A stretch of 64,000 bases of DNA from Chitinimonas_A lacunae (GCF_042650885.1 NZ_JBHSBU010000001.1:2976001-3040000), one strand, 5' to 3'. Shown: positions 14,384-23,233, counted from the first letter of the stretch. Notes: generated by a model not told the origin, from the letters alone. Program-made: numbers and translations.

Positions 14384-17185
14384 CTAGCGCACCACCTCGG
14401 TACGTCGGCGCGTCTGGGTAATCAGCGGCGCCCAGCGCTCGCCCGGTCGTTTCTTATAAGTGCACAGCGTCAGCTCGCTGGGCGCGAAAGCGTTGATATT
14501 GTGGGTCAGCGGCATCGTCACCAGATACTGGGCCTGAGTGGCCTTGAGGAAGGCGCCGACCTTATCGATATTGAGCACGTCCAGATGGGCAAACGGCTCA
14601 TCGATAAATACAAAGCCCGACGGGTTGGCCTCGTCCATCATCAGACCGATCAGCAGGATCAGCGACTTCATCACCTGCTGGCCGCCCGAGGCTTCGCCAT
14701 CGTTGAGGCCCATCATGCCTTTCTGATCGAAATCGAAACGCACGGTCAGGCCAGCCTGCGCCAGCACCGCATCATCGTTATCGAGATGAGGCGGCTCCAC
14801 CTCGACAGCGATGCCGGCGACTTCACCCAGACGGCGGACGTTATGGGCATAGCCACGAATGGTCGCCCGCAGCTTATTTATATAGGCGCCGCGTGCGTCG
14901 TCGGTCAGACCATGGGCACGCTCGACTTCCCGGGCGCGGCTGGCCGTCTCGCCATGGAGCGCATCGAAATCGCGCAGCAGCTTATCGCGCAGCTCGAGCA
15001 CTGCCGGGTCGGTTTCCCAATCGCCGTGTTCGAGCCGTTCCTGCTGGCGTTGCCATTCGCGCCGCACGGCAGCTTCGCTGTCCCACTCGGCCTTGAGGCT
15101 GGCAAGCGTTGCCCGGTCAAGCGCGGGCAGATCGGCGCGCAGGCGGCGGATGGTATCGATCTGGCGCTGCCAGTCGTGCCGGCGCGCCTCGACCTGGGCG
15201 TCAAATTCCTTTAATTGGGCCAGCACCTGATCGCGTCCGATCTCGCCGCGCTGGCGTGCCAGCTTGGCCTCGACCGCCCGCTCACGTGCCGCTTCGAGGG
15301 CCGCCTGGGCGTCGGCCAGCTCGCGGCCGAGCTGCTGCGCCTCACGGCGCAATTCGGGCAAGGCCGCTTCGGCGGCGGCGAATTCATCCTGGCGCGCCGC
15401 GAGCTGCTGAAGCGCGTCCTGTCCCTGCAACTGCAATTGCAGCGCCGCAATCTGCCGCCCCAGCTCCACCGCTTCGGCCTCCTGGTCGAGAATCTGCTGG
15501 TTCAGATCGCGCAACTGACGACCGACCTCATCGAGCCGGGCACGGCGGGCCGCTTCGCCGAAACGGTGGTCGTCGGCCTCGACGCCGATATGACGCGCCC
15601 CGCGCCGCTCTCTATAGAAGCCATCACGGGTAATCCAATCGCCGTCAATTCTGGCGCCGGCCTCGACCGATTTGGCGCGCTGGACCTGATTGAGCTGGCG
15701 CACCAGCCAGCCCGGCGCGTCGGCCAGCAGGGAGACGATTTCGAGAATCGACCCGGGCGTCGCCACCGGCGCCGCTTCGCGCTCAGTCACGATGAAATGG
15801 CGGTACCGCAACTGCTGGCCGATTTTCCAGGCCGCTTCACGATCGGATTCGCGGTCCAGCAGCACCAGATGGCGATAAGGCGCGAGCAGCGCTTCGACGG
15901 CTGCCTGCCAGCTGTCGTCGCGCACTTCGACAATCTCGGTCAAGAGCTTATGGGCGATCCCGGCCTCATCGAGCGCTGCCCGCATCTGCCGCACAAACGG
16001 TTCGGCCGGCTGGCGGCCGGTCTGTAACGCCGCCTGGAGTTCGGACAGACGCTGCCGTTCTTCCCGCGCCAGCCGGATACGCGCCTGCCGCTCGCCGTGT
16101 TCGGCGCGCAGCAGGCCGAGCCGATCGGCCGCCTCGACCGCGTCGGCACCGGCCTCGGCTTCGGCCAGTGCCTGGAGGCGGCTGCGTTGCTGCAAGACCT
16201 TCTCGGCATCGCGGGTCTGGTCGCCCACGGCGCGGAAGGATTCGAACAATCGCTTATAGGCGGCATCGCAGGCCAACTCGGCCGCCCGTGCCGCGTCCAG
16301 GGTATCGGCCGCACCACGCCAGTCGCCATCAAAACCCGCCAGCTCACGCCGTTTGGCCCACTGGGCGCGACGGGCGCCACGCCAGGATTCGCGCAGGGTC
16401 AGCAATTGCGACTCGGCATCAGCGAGCCGGATCGCCGGCAGCACTTCGCACTCCAGCCGCGCCGTCTCGGCTTGCAGCGTCTGCCATGCCTCGTAACGGT
16501 TGGCCCGACCGCGCATCTGCTCGACCTTGTTGCCCAGACCGTCGAGCTGACGTTCCAGCTCGGCCAGCTCATTCTCGGCTTCCTTCTGTTCGGCGCGCGC
16601 TTCCTGGTAGTTGTCGAGCACCTGCTTATCGCCAAATACCTGGAAAACCAGATCGAGCAGGGCCTTGGGACTGTATTCGCACAGCTTGTCGGTATCGCCC
16701 TGCTCCAGCGCCAGCACTTCGGCGATGGCGCGGGTCAGACCAGCCTGCTCCAGCGCCAGTTTGTACTCGTTGACGCCGAGCCATTTGAGCTGCGACTCGC
16801 GCGCCGGATCGAGTTCGACCTCGCCGTCGGCGATGGCGTATTGGCGGGTCCAGTCGCCACCCTGGCGGCGGATGCGGCAGAACAGGGTGACGCGCGGACT
16901 GGTCAGCGGAAAGAAGGGATAGGGAAACAGCCCGCTGCCTTCGCGGCGCGGATTATCGACCACACCGCGCAGCCAGGCGGTGGCCTCGGTGCTGTTGCGC
17001 ACATAGCGCTTATAGTCGCGCCGGCCCGAACAGCGCAGCGCCAGCAAGGTACGCAGCGCATCGAGCAGCGTGGTCTTGCCCGAGCCGTTGGGGCCGACAA
17101 TCGTGACGATCTGGGCATCGAGCGGGATTTCGATATTGCGCCAGAAATCCCAATGCAGCATTTGCAGCTTGCGCAGCTGGAACAT
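14384..17185 (-). CDS. mksB: MksB, SMC-like ATPase of an MksBEF/Wadjet-type complex
   Basis: 933 aa. Walker A GPNGSGKT at residues 31-38; long charged coiled coil (about 180-400 and 540-760); a central hinge-like segment with EIVEVRDDSWQAAVEALLAPYR around residue 400-430; C-terminal signature SGGQQ near 833 and Walker B FVFIDEPFAHLD near 858. This head-coil-hinge-coil-head layout and length match MksB/JetC-type SMCs rather than Smc, MukB or SbcC. SMC complexes extrude DNA loops. The ATG overlaps the TGA of the preceding gene. No jetD/mksG follows: the next gene, 246 bp on, is an RNA methyltransferase. Family placement is by architecture and context. Confidence 0.8.
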   Translation of the reverse strand: MFQLRKLQMLHWDFWRNIEIPLDAQIVTIVGPNGSGKTTLLDALRTLLALRCSGRRDYKRYVRNSTEATAWLRGVVDNPRREGSGLFPYPFFPLTSPRVTLFCRIRRQGGDWTRQYAIADGEVELDPARESQLKWLGVNEYKLALEQAGLTRAIAEVLALEQGDTDKLCEYSPKALLDLVFQVFGDKQVLDNYQEARAEQKEAENELAELERQLDGLGNKVEQMRGRANRYEAWQTLQAETARLECEVLPAIRLADAESQLLTLRESWRGARRAQWAKRRELAGFDGDWRGAADTLDAARAAELACDAAYKRLFESFRAVGDQTRDAEKVLQQRSRLQALAEAEAGADAVEAADRLGLLRAEHGERQARIRLAREERQRLSELQAALQTGRQPAEPFVRQMRAALDEAGIAHKLLTEIVEVRDDSWQAAVEALLAPYRHLVLLDRESDREAAWKIGQQLRYRHFIVTEREAAPVATPGSILEIVSLLADAPGWLVRQLNQVQRAKSVEAGARIDGDWITRDGFYRERRGARHIGVEADDHRFGEAARRARLDEVGRQLRDLNQQILDQEAEAVELGRQIAALQLQLQGQDALQQLAARQDEFAAAEAALPELRREAQQLGRELADAQAALEAARERAVEAKLARQRGEIGRDQVLAQLKEFDAQVEARRHDWQRQIDTIRRLRADLPALDRATLASLKAEWDSEAAVRREWQRQQERLEHGDWETDPAVLELRDKLLRDFDALHGETASRAREVERAHGLTDDARGAYINKLRATIRGYAHNVRRLGEVAGIAVEVEPPHLDNDDAVLAQAGLTVRFDFDQKGMMGLNDGEASGGQQVMKSLILLIGLMMDEANPSGFVFIDEPFAHLDVLNIDKVGAFLKATQAQYLVTMPLTHNINAFAPSELTLCTYKKRPGERWAPLITQTRRRTEVVR

Positions 17186-17835
17186 CAGTCGGCCTCCCCG
17201 AGCAGATCGCTGCGCCGTTGCAGCACTTCAGCCAGTGCGCCCTCGACGATCCGTGGTGCCAGCCGCGAATAGTCGAAGATCAGGTCAAGCAGCGGACCTT
17301 CGCAGATCACCCGGTTGCGTCGCACGATAAAGCCGAGTCGGGCCAACTGGCCCAGATTGATGGTCATCTTGGCCTTGCCGCCCAGCTTGTCGCGGAAGTC
17401 GGCAAACAAGGCATCCTCGGGCACGCCGACCGACACCTCATCACCATGCGGCAAAGGTTTCTCGGCGCCGAACATATCGGCCTGGCCGGCGGCGTCCTTG
17501 TCGGTGCGCGCAATCTGGCGTTCGCGCTTGGGCAGGATGATCAGCGCCCACAGCACCACCAGCAGCGCCACCGCATCACGCGGCAGTCCCATATTGTTGG
17601 ACAGCCAGGCGTCGCCCGTGCCGAACACAAAGGCTTCGGCTTCATGCTGCAAGGCCACGGCAACATATTCGGCGTAGGGGTGTTCGAGCAGGACGAGTCC
17701 GACGCCCGCCAGACGCAGGTCGAGCGCACGACGGAAATCCTCGTCGATCAGGGCACGCCGCACCAGCGGGTCGGCGCGTTCGATAAAACGGTGCGCAATC
17801 AGACGGGCGCACAGGATGGACAGGGCATTTTCCAT
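17185..17835 (-). CDS. mksE: MksE-like small subunit
   Basis: 216 aa, mostly helical, ending in a winged-helix-like segment (LGGKAKMTINLGQLARLGFI ... ICEGPLLDLIFDYSR). Size, position between the kleisin-like and SMC genes, and the segment RALDLRLAGVGLVLLEHPYAEYVAVAL fit MksE/JetB (DUF4194-type) KITE subunits, which bind the kleisin and DNA. Its ATG follows the previous stop TAA without a gap and its stop overlaps the mksB start, so the three genes are translationally coupled. I would not have identified it from sequence alone; the operon context carries the call. Confidence 0.65.
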   Translation of the reverse strand: MENALSILCARLIAHRFIERADPLVRRALIDEDFRRALDLRLAGVGLVLLEHPYAEYVAVALQHEAEAFVFGTGDAWLSNNMGLPRDAVALLVVLWALIILPKRERQIARTDKDAAGQADMFGAEKPLPHGDEVSVGVPEDALFADFRDKLGGKAKMTINLGQLARLGFIVRRNRVICEGPLLDLIFDYSRLAPRIVEGALAEVLQRRSDLLGEAD

Positions 17836-19098
17836 TTATCGGGTGTTTCCCTCGACACGGCCCCGGCTGATCGAGGCGACTTCGGGATGGTCGAGCAGGT
17901 CAACGGCAGCTTCGATTCGCAGCGACAGCGGGAGTTTGACGATCTCGGCCACCACGCTGGCCTCGGCCGCAGCTTCGGCGTCGCCCAGCAGCGACAGCAG
18001 GGACAGCCGATAGGCCGTTTCCGGATAGCTTGCCGCCAGCACGGCCTGATGCAGCGGCACGGGACCGGACAGCGCCGTCAGCTCTTCAAACAGTCGCTCG
18101 GCCTGATACAGCCGCTCGGCTTCGGGCGCCGCCACCTCGGGCGCGCGGTCGATCTGCGGCAAGGCTGCCTCGGCCGGCGGCGGCCGGTCGCGCTCGAGCA
18201 GCTCGTGTTCGGCGATATCGAGCAGCTCCGCGCCGGTGGCAAACGCCGGCTGCGGCAGGAAATGGAGCATCCCGGCCGCCAGCCCGGCCAATTGCTTTTG
18301 CGGCACGGCACGCAGCCATTCGCCGATATCGCTCGAGGTCAGACCCGACTGGCCCAGATGGACCCGCTGCGCCTGCAATTGATTGAGTCGGCGCTGGAAA
18401 CTGCCGGTCAGCCGCAATACCCGCGACTGGGCCAGGGCGATTGCCTGGGCCTGATCGAGGGCGCGGCGGTCGAGTTCGGGGTCGTCGAGCAGCCTGTGCA
18501 TCACCTCGGTGCCCTGCTCGACCCAGCGCCAGACTGCTTCGAGCCGGGCCTGGGCCTTGCGGATCTGGTGTTCGGACTGCGATTCCAGCGCATCGGCAAA
18601 ATAGCGGTACAGCTCATTGAGCCGGCCCAGCAGATGCTGCAAGGCTTCATGCGATACCCGGCCCAATTGCTGCTGCCCGGCGACCTGAGCGGTCAGATAG
18701 CCCAGCTCCGCGTCGGCCTCGCTGAAATTCAGCAAGGCGGCCAATGCCGCCAGCGCCACCCGGCCAGGTTCGGACAGCCGATAGCCGCCGTCTTCGCCTT
18801 CCCAGCACAACAGGCCGTTTTCGCGCAGACGCTTGAGGACCGTGTCGAGCTTCACCGGGTTGAGATAGACGAAATGGGCTTGCAGCGCCTGCGGGGTCCA
18901 GAACGGCACCTCGCCATGGCGACCGATCTCGCGCAGCACCAGCAGACGCGCCAACACTTCCTCATCGCCGCCCCGGAACAGGGTGATAAAGGCATCGAGC
19001 AGCGTGCGGGCACGCAGCAGTTCGGTCAACGGCGGCAGATCGGCGGGATTGAAGCCTGGAGAAAAGAAATCTGCAAAATTATCGCTAGATGTAGTCAC
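17836..19098 (-). CDS. mksF: MksF-like kleisin subunit
   Basis: 420 aa. The N-terminal third reads as a winged-helix domain (FTPQ-type helix ... LNPVKLDTVLKRLRENGLLCW ... GYRLSEPGRVAL), the middle as helical bundles, the C-terminus as an alanine-rich helical region. This matches the kleisin MksF/JetA that bridges the SMC heads. The start is GTG at 19098 with no Shine-Dalgarno visible; it lies in the loop of a large hairpin (19070-19132). The gene follows the phosphatase-like gene by 40 bp and leads the mksF-mksE-mksB block. The kleisin assignment is inferred from gene order and fold pattern. Confidence 0.6.
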   Translation of the reverse strand: MTTSSDNFADFFSPGFNPADLPPLTELLRARTLLDAFITLFRGGDEEVLARLLVLREIGRHGEVPFWTPQALQAHFVYLNPVKLDTVLKRLRENGLLCWEGEDGGYRLSEPGRVALAALAALLNFSEADAELGYLTAQVAGQQQLGRVSHEALQHLLGRLNELYRYFADALESQSEHQIRKAQARLEAVWRWVEQGTEVMHRLLDDPELDRRALDQAQAIALAQSRVLRLTGSFQRRLNQLQAQRVHLGQSGLTSSDIGEWLRAVPQKQLAGLAAGMLHFLPQPAFATGAELLDIAEHELLERDRPPPAEAALPQIDRAPEVAAPEAERLYQAERLFEELTALSGPVPLHQAVLAASYPETAYRLSLLSLLGDAEAAAEASVVAEIVKLPLSLRIEAAVDLLDHPEVASISRGRVEGNTR

Positions 19099-19132
19099 TT
19101 TTATATTAAAAACATCTAATTTTGCGACAGAT
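19070..19132 (-). promoter_or_regulatory. Long imperfect hairpin enclosing the mksF start codon
   Basis: On the minus strand GCAAAATTAGATGT upstream of the GTG pairs with ACATCT and TAATTTTGC inside the first mksF codons, with a 5-nt bulge. The GTG lies in the AT-rich loop. There is no Shine-Dalgarno, so the fold could control translation of the operon. Confidence 0.55.
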
Positions 19133-19138
19133 AGCCGT

Positions 19139-19468
19139 TTACTTGGCGCGACGCAGATAAGGCGGTACCCGGGCTTCGAGCAGCTTGATCAGCGCCGGGT
19201 CCATCAAGGGGTATTTGTCAGGAATATCGAGGCAGATCAGCGGCGTCTTGCCCAGGGCCGTGCCAAAGCGTCTTTGCAAACGCTCGCGCTGCGACTTTTC
19301 CATCACGAAGATCAGTTCGGCCCAGCGCACCAGTTCCTCATCGAGCGCCACCTCGGCGTCGTTGGCCAGACCCGCCGAGGCGGTCTCGACACCTGGAAAG
19401 GTGGCGAATACCGTCTCGGCCGTCGGACTGCGCCAGCGGTTGCGACCGCAGACGAAAAGCACGCGCAT
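19139..19468 (-). CDS. Low-molecular-weight tyrosine phosphatase-like protein
   Basis: 109 aa. The P-loop CGRNRWRS (C7-S14) fits the CX5RS catalytic signature of LMW-PTP/arsenate-reductase-like enzymes, and LDIPDKYPLMDPAL supplies a candidate general-acid Asp. The protein is about 40 residues shorter than typical LMW-PTPs, and resembles the short 'phosphotyrosine phosphatase-like' family. Its ATG abuts the obgE stop (TGAATG), so the two are co-translated. Substrate unknown. It may be part of the transcript that continues into the mks genes 40 bp downstream. Confidence 0.7.
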   Translation of the reverse strand: MRVLFVCGRNRWRSPTAETVFATFPGVETASAGLANDAEVALDEELVRWAELIFVMEKSQRERLQRRFGTALGKTPLICLDIPDKYPLMDPALIKLLEARVPPYLRRAK

Positions 19469-20590
19469 TCAGGACTTGGTCGGATCGTAGGGTTCGTAGG
19501 CGGCGGCTTCGACCGGCTCGGTCGATTCGCTGCGTGGCCGCACGGCGTCGAGGTAGTCCATGATGGCCCAGCACAATTGCTGGCAGCCTTCGCCGGTCAG
19601 GCCAGAGATTTCAAAGATACGCGGCAGGGTCGGATCAAACGGGGCATAGGGGTCGATTTCCACCCGAGGCCAGCCAAAGGCGTCGAGGAAGGCATCGATC
19701 CGGGCACGGCGCTCGGTCTCGTCGAGCATATCGAGCTTGTTGAGCACCAGCCAACGCGGCTTGTGATACAGCTCCTCGTCGTATTTGCGCAGTTCTTCGA
19801 CGATGGCCTGGGCTTCGCGCACCGGATCGGCTTCCTCGCTGAACGGGGCCAGATCGACCACATGGAGCAGCAGGCCGGTACGGCTCAGATGCTTGAGGAA
19901 GCGGTGGCCGAGCCCGGCCCCCTCGGCAGCGCCCTCGATCAGCCCGGGAATATCGGCGATCACGAAGCTGCGGTTATGGTCGATCCGTACCACGCCCAGA
20001 TTGGGGTGCAAGGTGGTGAACGGATAATCGGCCACCTTGGGACGGGCGGCCGAGACCGCGCGGATAAAAGTCGATTTGCCGGCATTGGGCATGCCGAGCA
20101 GGCCGACATCGGCGAGTACGCGCAGTTCGAGCTTGAGCTCGCGGTATTCGCCATCCTCGCCATAGGTGAACTTGCGCGGTGCACGGTTGGTCGAGGTCTT
20201 GAAATGGATATTGCCAAGGCCGCCTTTGCCGCCCTTGGCCAACAGCACCTTCTGACCGTCGTGGGCCAGATCGGCGATCTGCTCGCCGCTGTTGAGATCG
20301 GTGATCACGGTGCCGACCGGCATGCGCAGCACGATATCGTCGGCGCCCTTGCCGTAGCAGTCGGCGCCCCGGCCGTTCTCGCCGTGCTTGGCGCGGTACT
20401 GCTTGACGAAACGGTAATCGACCAGGGTATTGATATCCTTGTCGGCCACCGCCCAGATACTGCCGCCACGGCCGCCATCGCCACCGTCGGGGCCGCCGCG
20501 CGGCACGAACTTCTCGCGGCGCATACTGGCGGAACCGTTGCCGCCCTTGCCGCCCATCACTTCGATACGGGCTTCGTCGATGAATTTCAT
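19469..20590 (-). CDS. obgE: ObgE/CgtA ribosome-associated GTPase
   Basis: 373 aa. Glycine-rich Obg fold at 1-160 (VMGGKGGNGSASMRREKF, GGPDGGDGG), then the GTPase domain with GMPNAGKST (G1), DIPGLIEGA (G3), NKLD (G4). ObgE acts in 50S assembly and stress control. The start is taken at MKFIDEARIEV (20590), the conserved Obg N-terminus; a longer frame to 20689 runs through two hairpins and is rejected. It has its own leader because a terminator follows rpmA. Confidence 0.97.
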   Translation of the reverse strand: MKFIDEARIEVMGGKGGNGSASMRREKFVPRGGPDGGDGGRGGSIWAVADKDINTLVDYRFVKQYRAKHGENGRGADCYGKGADDIVLRMPVGTVITDLNSGEQIADLAHDGQKVLLAKGGKGGLGNIHFKTSTNRAPRKFTYGEDGEYRELKLELRVLADVGLLGMPNAGKSTFIRAVSAARPKVADYPFTTLHPNLGVVRIDHNRSFVIADIPGLIEGAAEGAGLGHRFLKHLSRTGLLLHVVDLAPFSEEADPVREAQAIVEELRKYDEELYHKPRWLVLNKLDMLDETERRARIDAFLDAFGWPRVEIDPYAPFDPTLPRIFEISGLTGEGCQQLCWAIMDYLDAVRPRSESTEPVEAAAYEPYDPTKS

Positions 20591-20614
20591 AGCTTGGATA
20601 AGGTCTCGAATCGG

Positions 20615-20656
20615 CGCGTCCGCCTTACGGACGCGGAACAACCGGCATAGCCGGTC
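20615..20656 (-). promoter_or_regulatory. Two consecutive hairpins in the obgE leader
   Basis: CGCGTCCG/CGGACGCG (20615-20622 with 20628-20635) and ACCGGC/GCCGGT (about 20642-20656) lie 25-65 nt upstream of the obgE ATG. They have no T-run, so they may be leader structures rather than terminators. Confidence 0.5.
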
Positions 20657-20734
20657 AGATTGGGTGCCGGATCGAAGCTGAGGGACCAAAGCCCGACGCG
20701 CAAGGCACGGGAGATCGACACGGCAACGGCAACA

Positions 20735-20763
20735 AAAAAAGCCCTATCGCTGGATAGGGCTTT
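20735..20763 (-). terminator. Terminator after rpmA
   Basis: AAAGCCCTATC/GATAGGGCTTT (20738-20748 with 20753-20763), loop of 4; the minus strand continues TTTTTTTG. It separates the L21-L27 operon from obgE. Confidence 0.9.
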
Positions 20764-20788
20764 CGATTCTAAGCGAAAACCGACAGGT

Positions 20789-21067
20789 TTAGGCTTCGGC
20801 TTCCGCGCCGGTGTAGGGCAGAACCGTCACGGTCTTGCGCTGTTGAGCGCCCTTGACCGAGAACTGGACATAGCCGTCAACCTTGGCGAACAGGGTATGG
20901 TCCTTACCCATGCCGACGTTGTCGCCAGCGTGAAACACGGTGCCGCGCTGACGAATGATGATCGAACCAGCGGGAATCAGTTCACCGCCGTAGACCTTGG
21001 TACCGAGACGTTTCGAGTGGGAGTCGCGACCGTTGCGGGAACTACCACCAGCTTTTTTGTGTGCCAT
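20789..21067 (-). CDS. rpmA: 50S ribosomal protein L27
   Basis: 92 aa beginning MAHKKAGGSSRNGRDSHSKR, the invariant L27 N-terminus that reaches the peptidyl-transferase centre, followed by GTKVYGGELIPAGSIIIRQR. Second gene of the rplU-rpmA operon, 15 bp after rplU. Confidence 0.99.
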   Translation of the reverse strand: MAHKKAGGSSRNGRDSHSKRLGTKVYGGELIPAGSIIIRQRGTVFHAGDNVGMGKDHTLFAKVDGYVQFSVKGAQQRKTVTVLPYTGAEAEA

Positions 21068-21082
21068 GTTGCGACTCCTTGC

Positions 21083-21394
21083 TTACTTGACGATGGCGTC
21101 GATGCGAATTTCGGTGAAATTCTGGCGGTGGCCTTGACGCTTCTGGTAGTGCTTGCGGCGACGCATCTTGAAGATACGGACCTTTTCGCCACGACCGTGC
21201 GCCACAACCGTGGCCTTGATCGAAGCGCCGGCGACCAGAGGGGCGCCGATCTGGACCGCTTCACCGTCAACCACCATCAGTACCTGATCCAGTACGATTT
21301 GGCTGTCGATGTCGGCGGCAATCTGTTCTACTTTCAATTTTTCGCCGACGGCAACTTTGTATTGCTTGCCACCGGTTTTTACGACCGCGTACAT
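21083..21394 (-). CDS. rplU: 50S ribosomal protein L21
   Basis: 103 aa, MYAVVKTGGKQYKVAVGEKL ... MRRRKHYQKRQGHRQNFTEI, standard L21. Start ATG at 21394 with AGGAG upstream; the longer open frame to 21433 is only leader. Confidence 0.99.
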   Translation of the reverse strand: MYAVVKTGGKQYKVAVGEKLKVEQIAADIDSQIVLDQVLMVVDGEAVQIGAPLVAGASIKATVVAHGRGEKVRIFKMRRRKHYQKRQGHRQNFTEIRIDAIVK

Positions 21395-21475
21395 GACTAT
21401 GCTCCTGAAGTGAATTCGGTCTGCTCCCGCCAAGACGGGAAAACCAAAACCCCCGCCTATTGCGGGGAGCGCGAC

Positions 21476-21504
21476 AATATACGCAAGTGGCTGAATTAGG
21501 TCAA
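21476..21504 (-). promoter_or_regulatory. rplU-rpmA promoter
   Basis: Minus strand: -35 TTGACC (21499-21504), 17-bp spacer, -10 TATATT (21476-21481). On the other strand TATAAT at 21542-21547 is a possible -10 for the DUF2059 gene, with no good -35. Confidence 0.85.
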
Positions 21505-21618
21505 GTTTTTAGCGCGGGGCGTGGTCGAGGCCCCGATCCGGTATAATCCGCGCGCGCCCGCTCGGCGGGACACCCCATCCACGCATCGACGCCTTGCGCG
21601 TCCCCAGGAGAAAAACCC

Positions 21619-22161
21619 ATGTTCCGTCGCATCGTGATTGGCCTGTCGCTCGTCGCTTGCTGTGCCCTGCCCGTCCAGGCGGCCGAGCTGCCGGCCGACA
21701 AGAAAGCTGCCATCAAAGAACTGCTCGATACCATGAACCTCAAGGCCATGGTGCCGCAGATGGTGATGATGGTGCAGATGCAGATGGGCCAGATGCTGCC
21801 TGCCGTGATGATGCAGCGCATCGATGCCGACAAGAAGCTGTCGGCCGAGGAAAAAGCCAAGCGCAAGGCCAAGCTCCAGGCCGATCTGCCCAAGATGGGC
21901 GCCGAGCTGCGCGAAGAGATGGGCAAGATCGATCTGGGCGGCATTATCGAAGACAGTATCTATACCATTTACGGCAAGCATTTCGAGGCCAAGGAAATCC
22001 GCGACGTCACCGCCTTCTACCGTTCGCCCACTGGTCAGAAGATGCTCAAGCTGACCCCGCAGATCACGGCCGAATCGATGCAGCTCACCAGCGAAAAGAT
22101 CATGCCCAAGCTGCTCGAACGCGCCGACGCCGTGGCTGAACGCCTCAACGCCAAAAAATAA
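21619..22161 (+). CDS. DUF2059 secreted protein
   Basis: 180 aa. Signal peptide MFRRIVIGLSLVACCALPVQA (cleavage after about residue 21), then a helical, methionine-rich region (MVPQMVMMVQMQMGQMLPAVMM) and FYRSPTGQKMLKLTPQITAESM, the hallmark of DUF2059 proteins. Periplasmic, function unknown. Shine-Dalgarno AGGAG 8 nt upstream. It lies 36 bp before ispB and is probably co-transcribed. Confidence 0.85.
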   Translation: MFRRIVIGLSLVACCALPVQAAELPADKKAAIKELLDTMNLKAMVPQMVMMVQMQMGQMLPAVMMQRIDADKKLSAEEKAKRKAKLQADLPKMGAELREEMGKIDLGGIIEDSIYTIYGKHFEAKEIRDVTAFYRSPTGQKMLKLTPQITAESMQLTSEKIMPKLLERADAVAERLNAKK

Positions 22162-22197
22162 TCCACTTTCCGCGCCTGTCCGCCCCAAGGAGTCGAT

Positions 22198-23172
22198 GTG
22201 AGTATCGAGTTCGTCAAATCCGTCATCGCCGCCGATATGCAGGCGGTCGACCAACTGATCCGCGAGCGGCTGTATTCCGAAGTCGCCCTGGTACGGCAGG
22301 TGGCGGAATATATCGTCTCATCGGGCGGCAAGCGGCTGCGGCCGGTGCTGGTGCTGCTGTCGGCCGGCGCGCTGGGTTATCAGGGCCGCCATCATCACGA
22401 GCTGGCAGCGGTGGTCGAATTCATTCATACCGCCACCTTGCTGCACGACGATGTGGTGGACGAATCGTCGCTGCGGCGCGGCCGCGATACCGCCAATGCC
22501 CTGTTTGGCAACGCGGCCTCGGTGCTGGTCGGCGATTTCCTCTATTCGCGGGCCTTCCAGATGATGGTGGGCTGCGACGACATGCGGGTGATGCGGGTAC
22601 TGGCCGACGCCACCAATGTGATCGCCGAGGGCGAGGTGCTTCAGCTGATGAATATCGGCGATGCCGACCTCGATGAAGCGGGCTATCTCAAGGTGATCCG
22701 CTACAAGACCGCCAAGCTGTTTGAAGCCGCCGCCCGCCTGGGCGCGCTGCTGGCCGGCAGCGACAGCGCCACCGAAGCGGCCATGGCCCGCTTCGGCATG
22801 CATCTGGGCACCGCTTTCCAGATCGTTGACGATGTACTCGATTACTCGGGCGACAGCGGCGAGATCGGCAAGAATCTCGGCGACGACCTGGCCGAAGGCA
22901 AATGCACGCTGCCACTGATCTATACCATGCGCGACGGCTCGCCCGAGGCGGCTGCCACCGTGCGCCATGCGGTGGTCAACGGCCGCCGCGATGCGTTTGA
23001 AACGGTACTCGAGGCGGTACGCGGCAGCGGTGCGCTCGATGCGGCGCTCAAGGCCGCCCGGGCCGAAGCCCGACTGGCCGAGTCGGCCTTGCTCGAATTG
23101 GGCCTGCCGCCGTCCGATCCGCAACGGGCGCTGTTGGCGCTGGCGCATTTTGCGGTCGAGCGCAGCAGCTGA
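22198..23172 (+). CDS. ispB: Octaprenyl diphosphate synthase
   Basis: 324 aa trans-polyprenyl synthase: first aspartate-rich motif LLHDDVVDESSLRRGR, second QIVDDVLDYSG, and GGKRLRP for IPP binding. IspB builds the C40 side chain of ubiquinone from FPP and IPP. Start GTG at 22198 with AAGGAG upstream; the frame begins MSIEFVKSVIAADM, matching family N-termini. Confidence 0.95.
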   Translation: MSIEFVKSVIAADMQAVDQLIRERLYSEVALVRQVAEYIVSSGGKRLRPVLVLLSAGALGYQGRHHHELAAVVEFIHTATLLHDDVVDESSLRRGRDTANALFGNAASVLVGDFLYSRAFQMMVGCDDMRVMRVLADATNVIAEGEVLQLMNIGDADLDEAGYLKVIRYKTAKLFEAAARLGALLAGSDSATEAAMARFGMHLGTAFQIVDDVLDYSGDSGEIGKNLGDDLAEGKCTLPLIYTMRDGSPEAAATVRHAVVNGRRDAFETVLEAVRGSGALDAALKAARAEARLAESALLELGLPPSDPQRALLALAHFAVERSS

Positions 23173-23204
23173 TAGACCGGTTTTAAATTTTTCCGGCAAA
23201 AGAC

Positions 23205-23233
23205 TTTACGAATCGCAATTCACTCTCTATAAT
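23205..23233 (+). promoter_or_regulatory. tRNA-Pro promoter
   Basis: -35 TTTACG (23205-23210), 17-bp spacer, -10 TATAAT (23228-23233), 13 bp before the mature tRNA. Confidence 0.8.
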
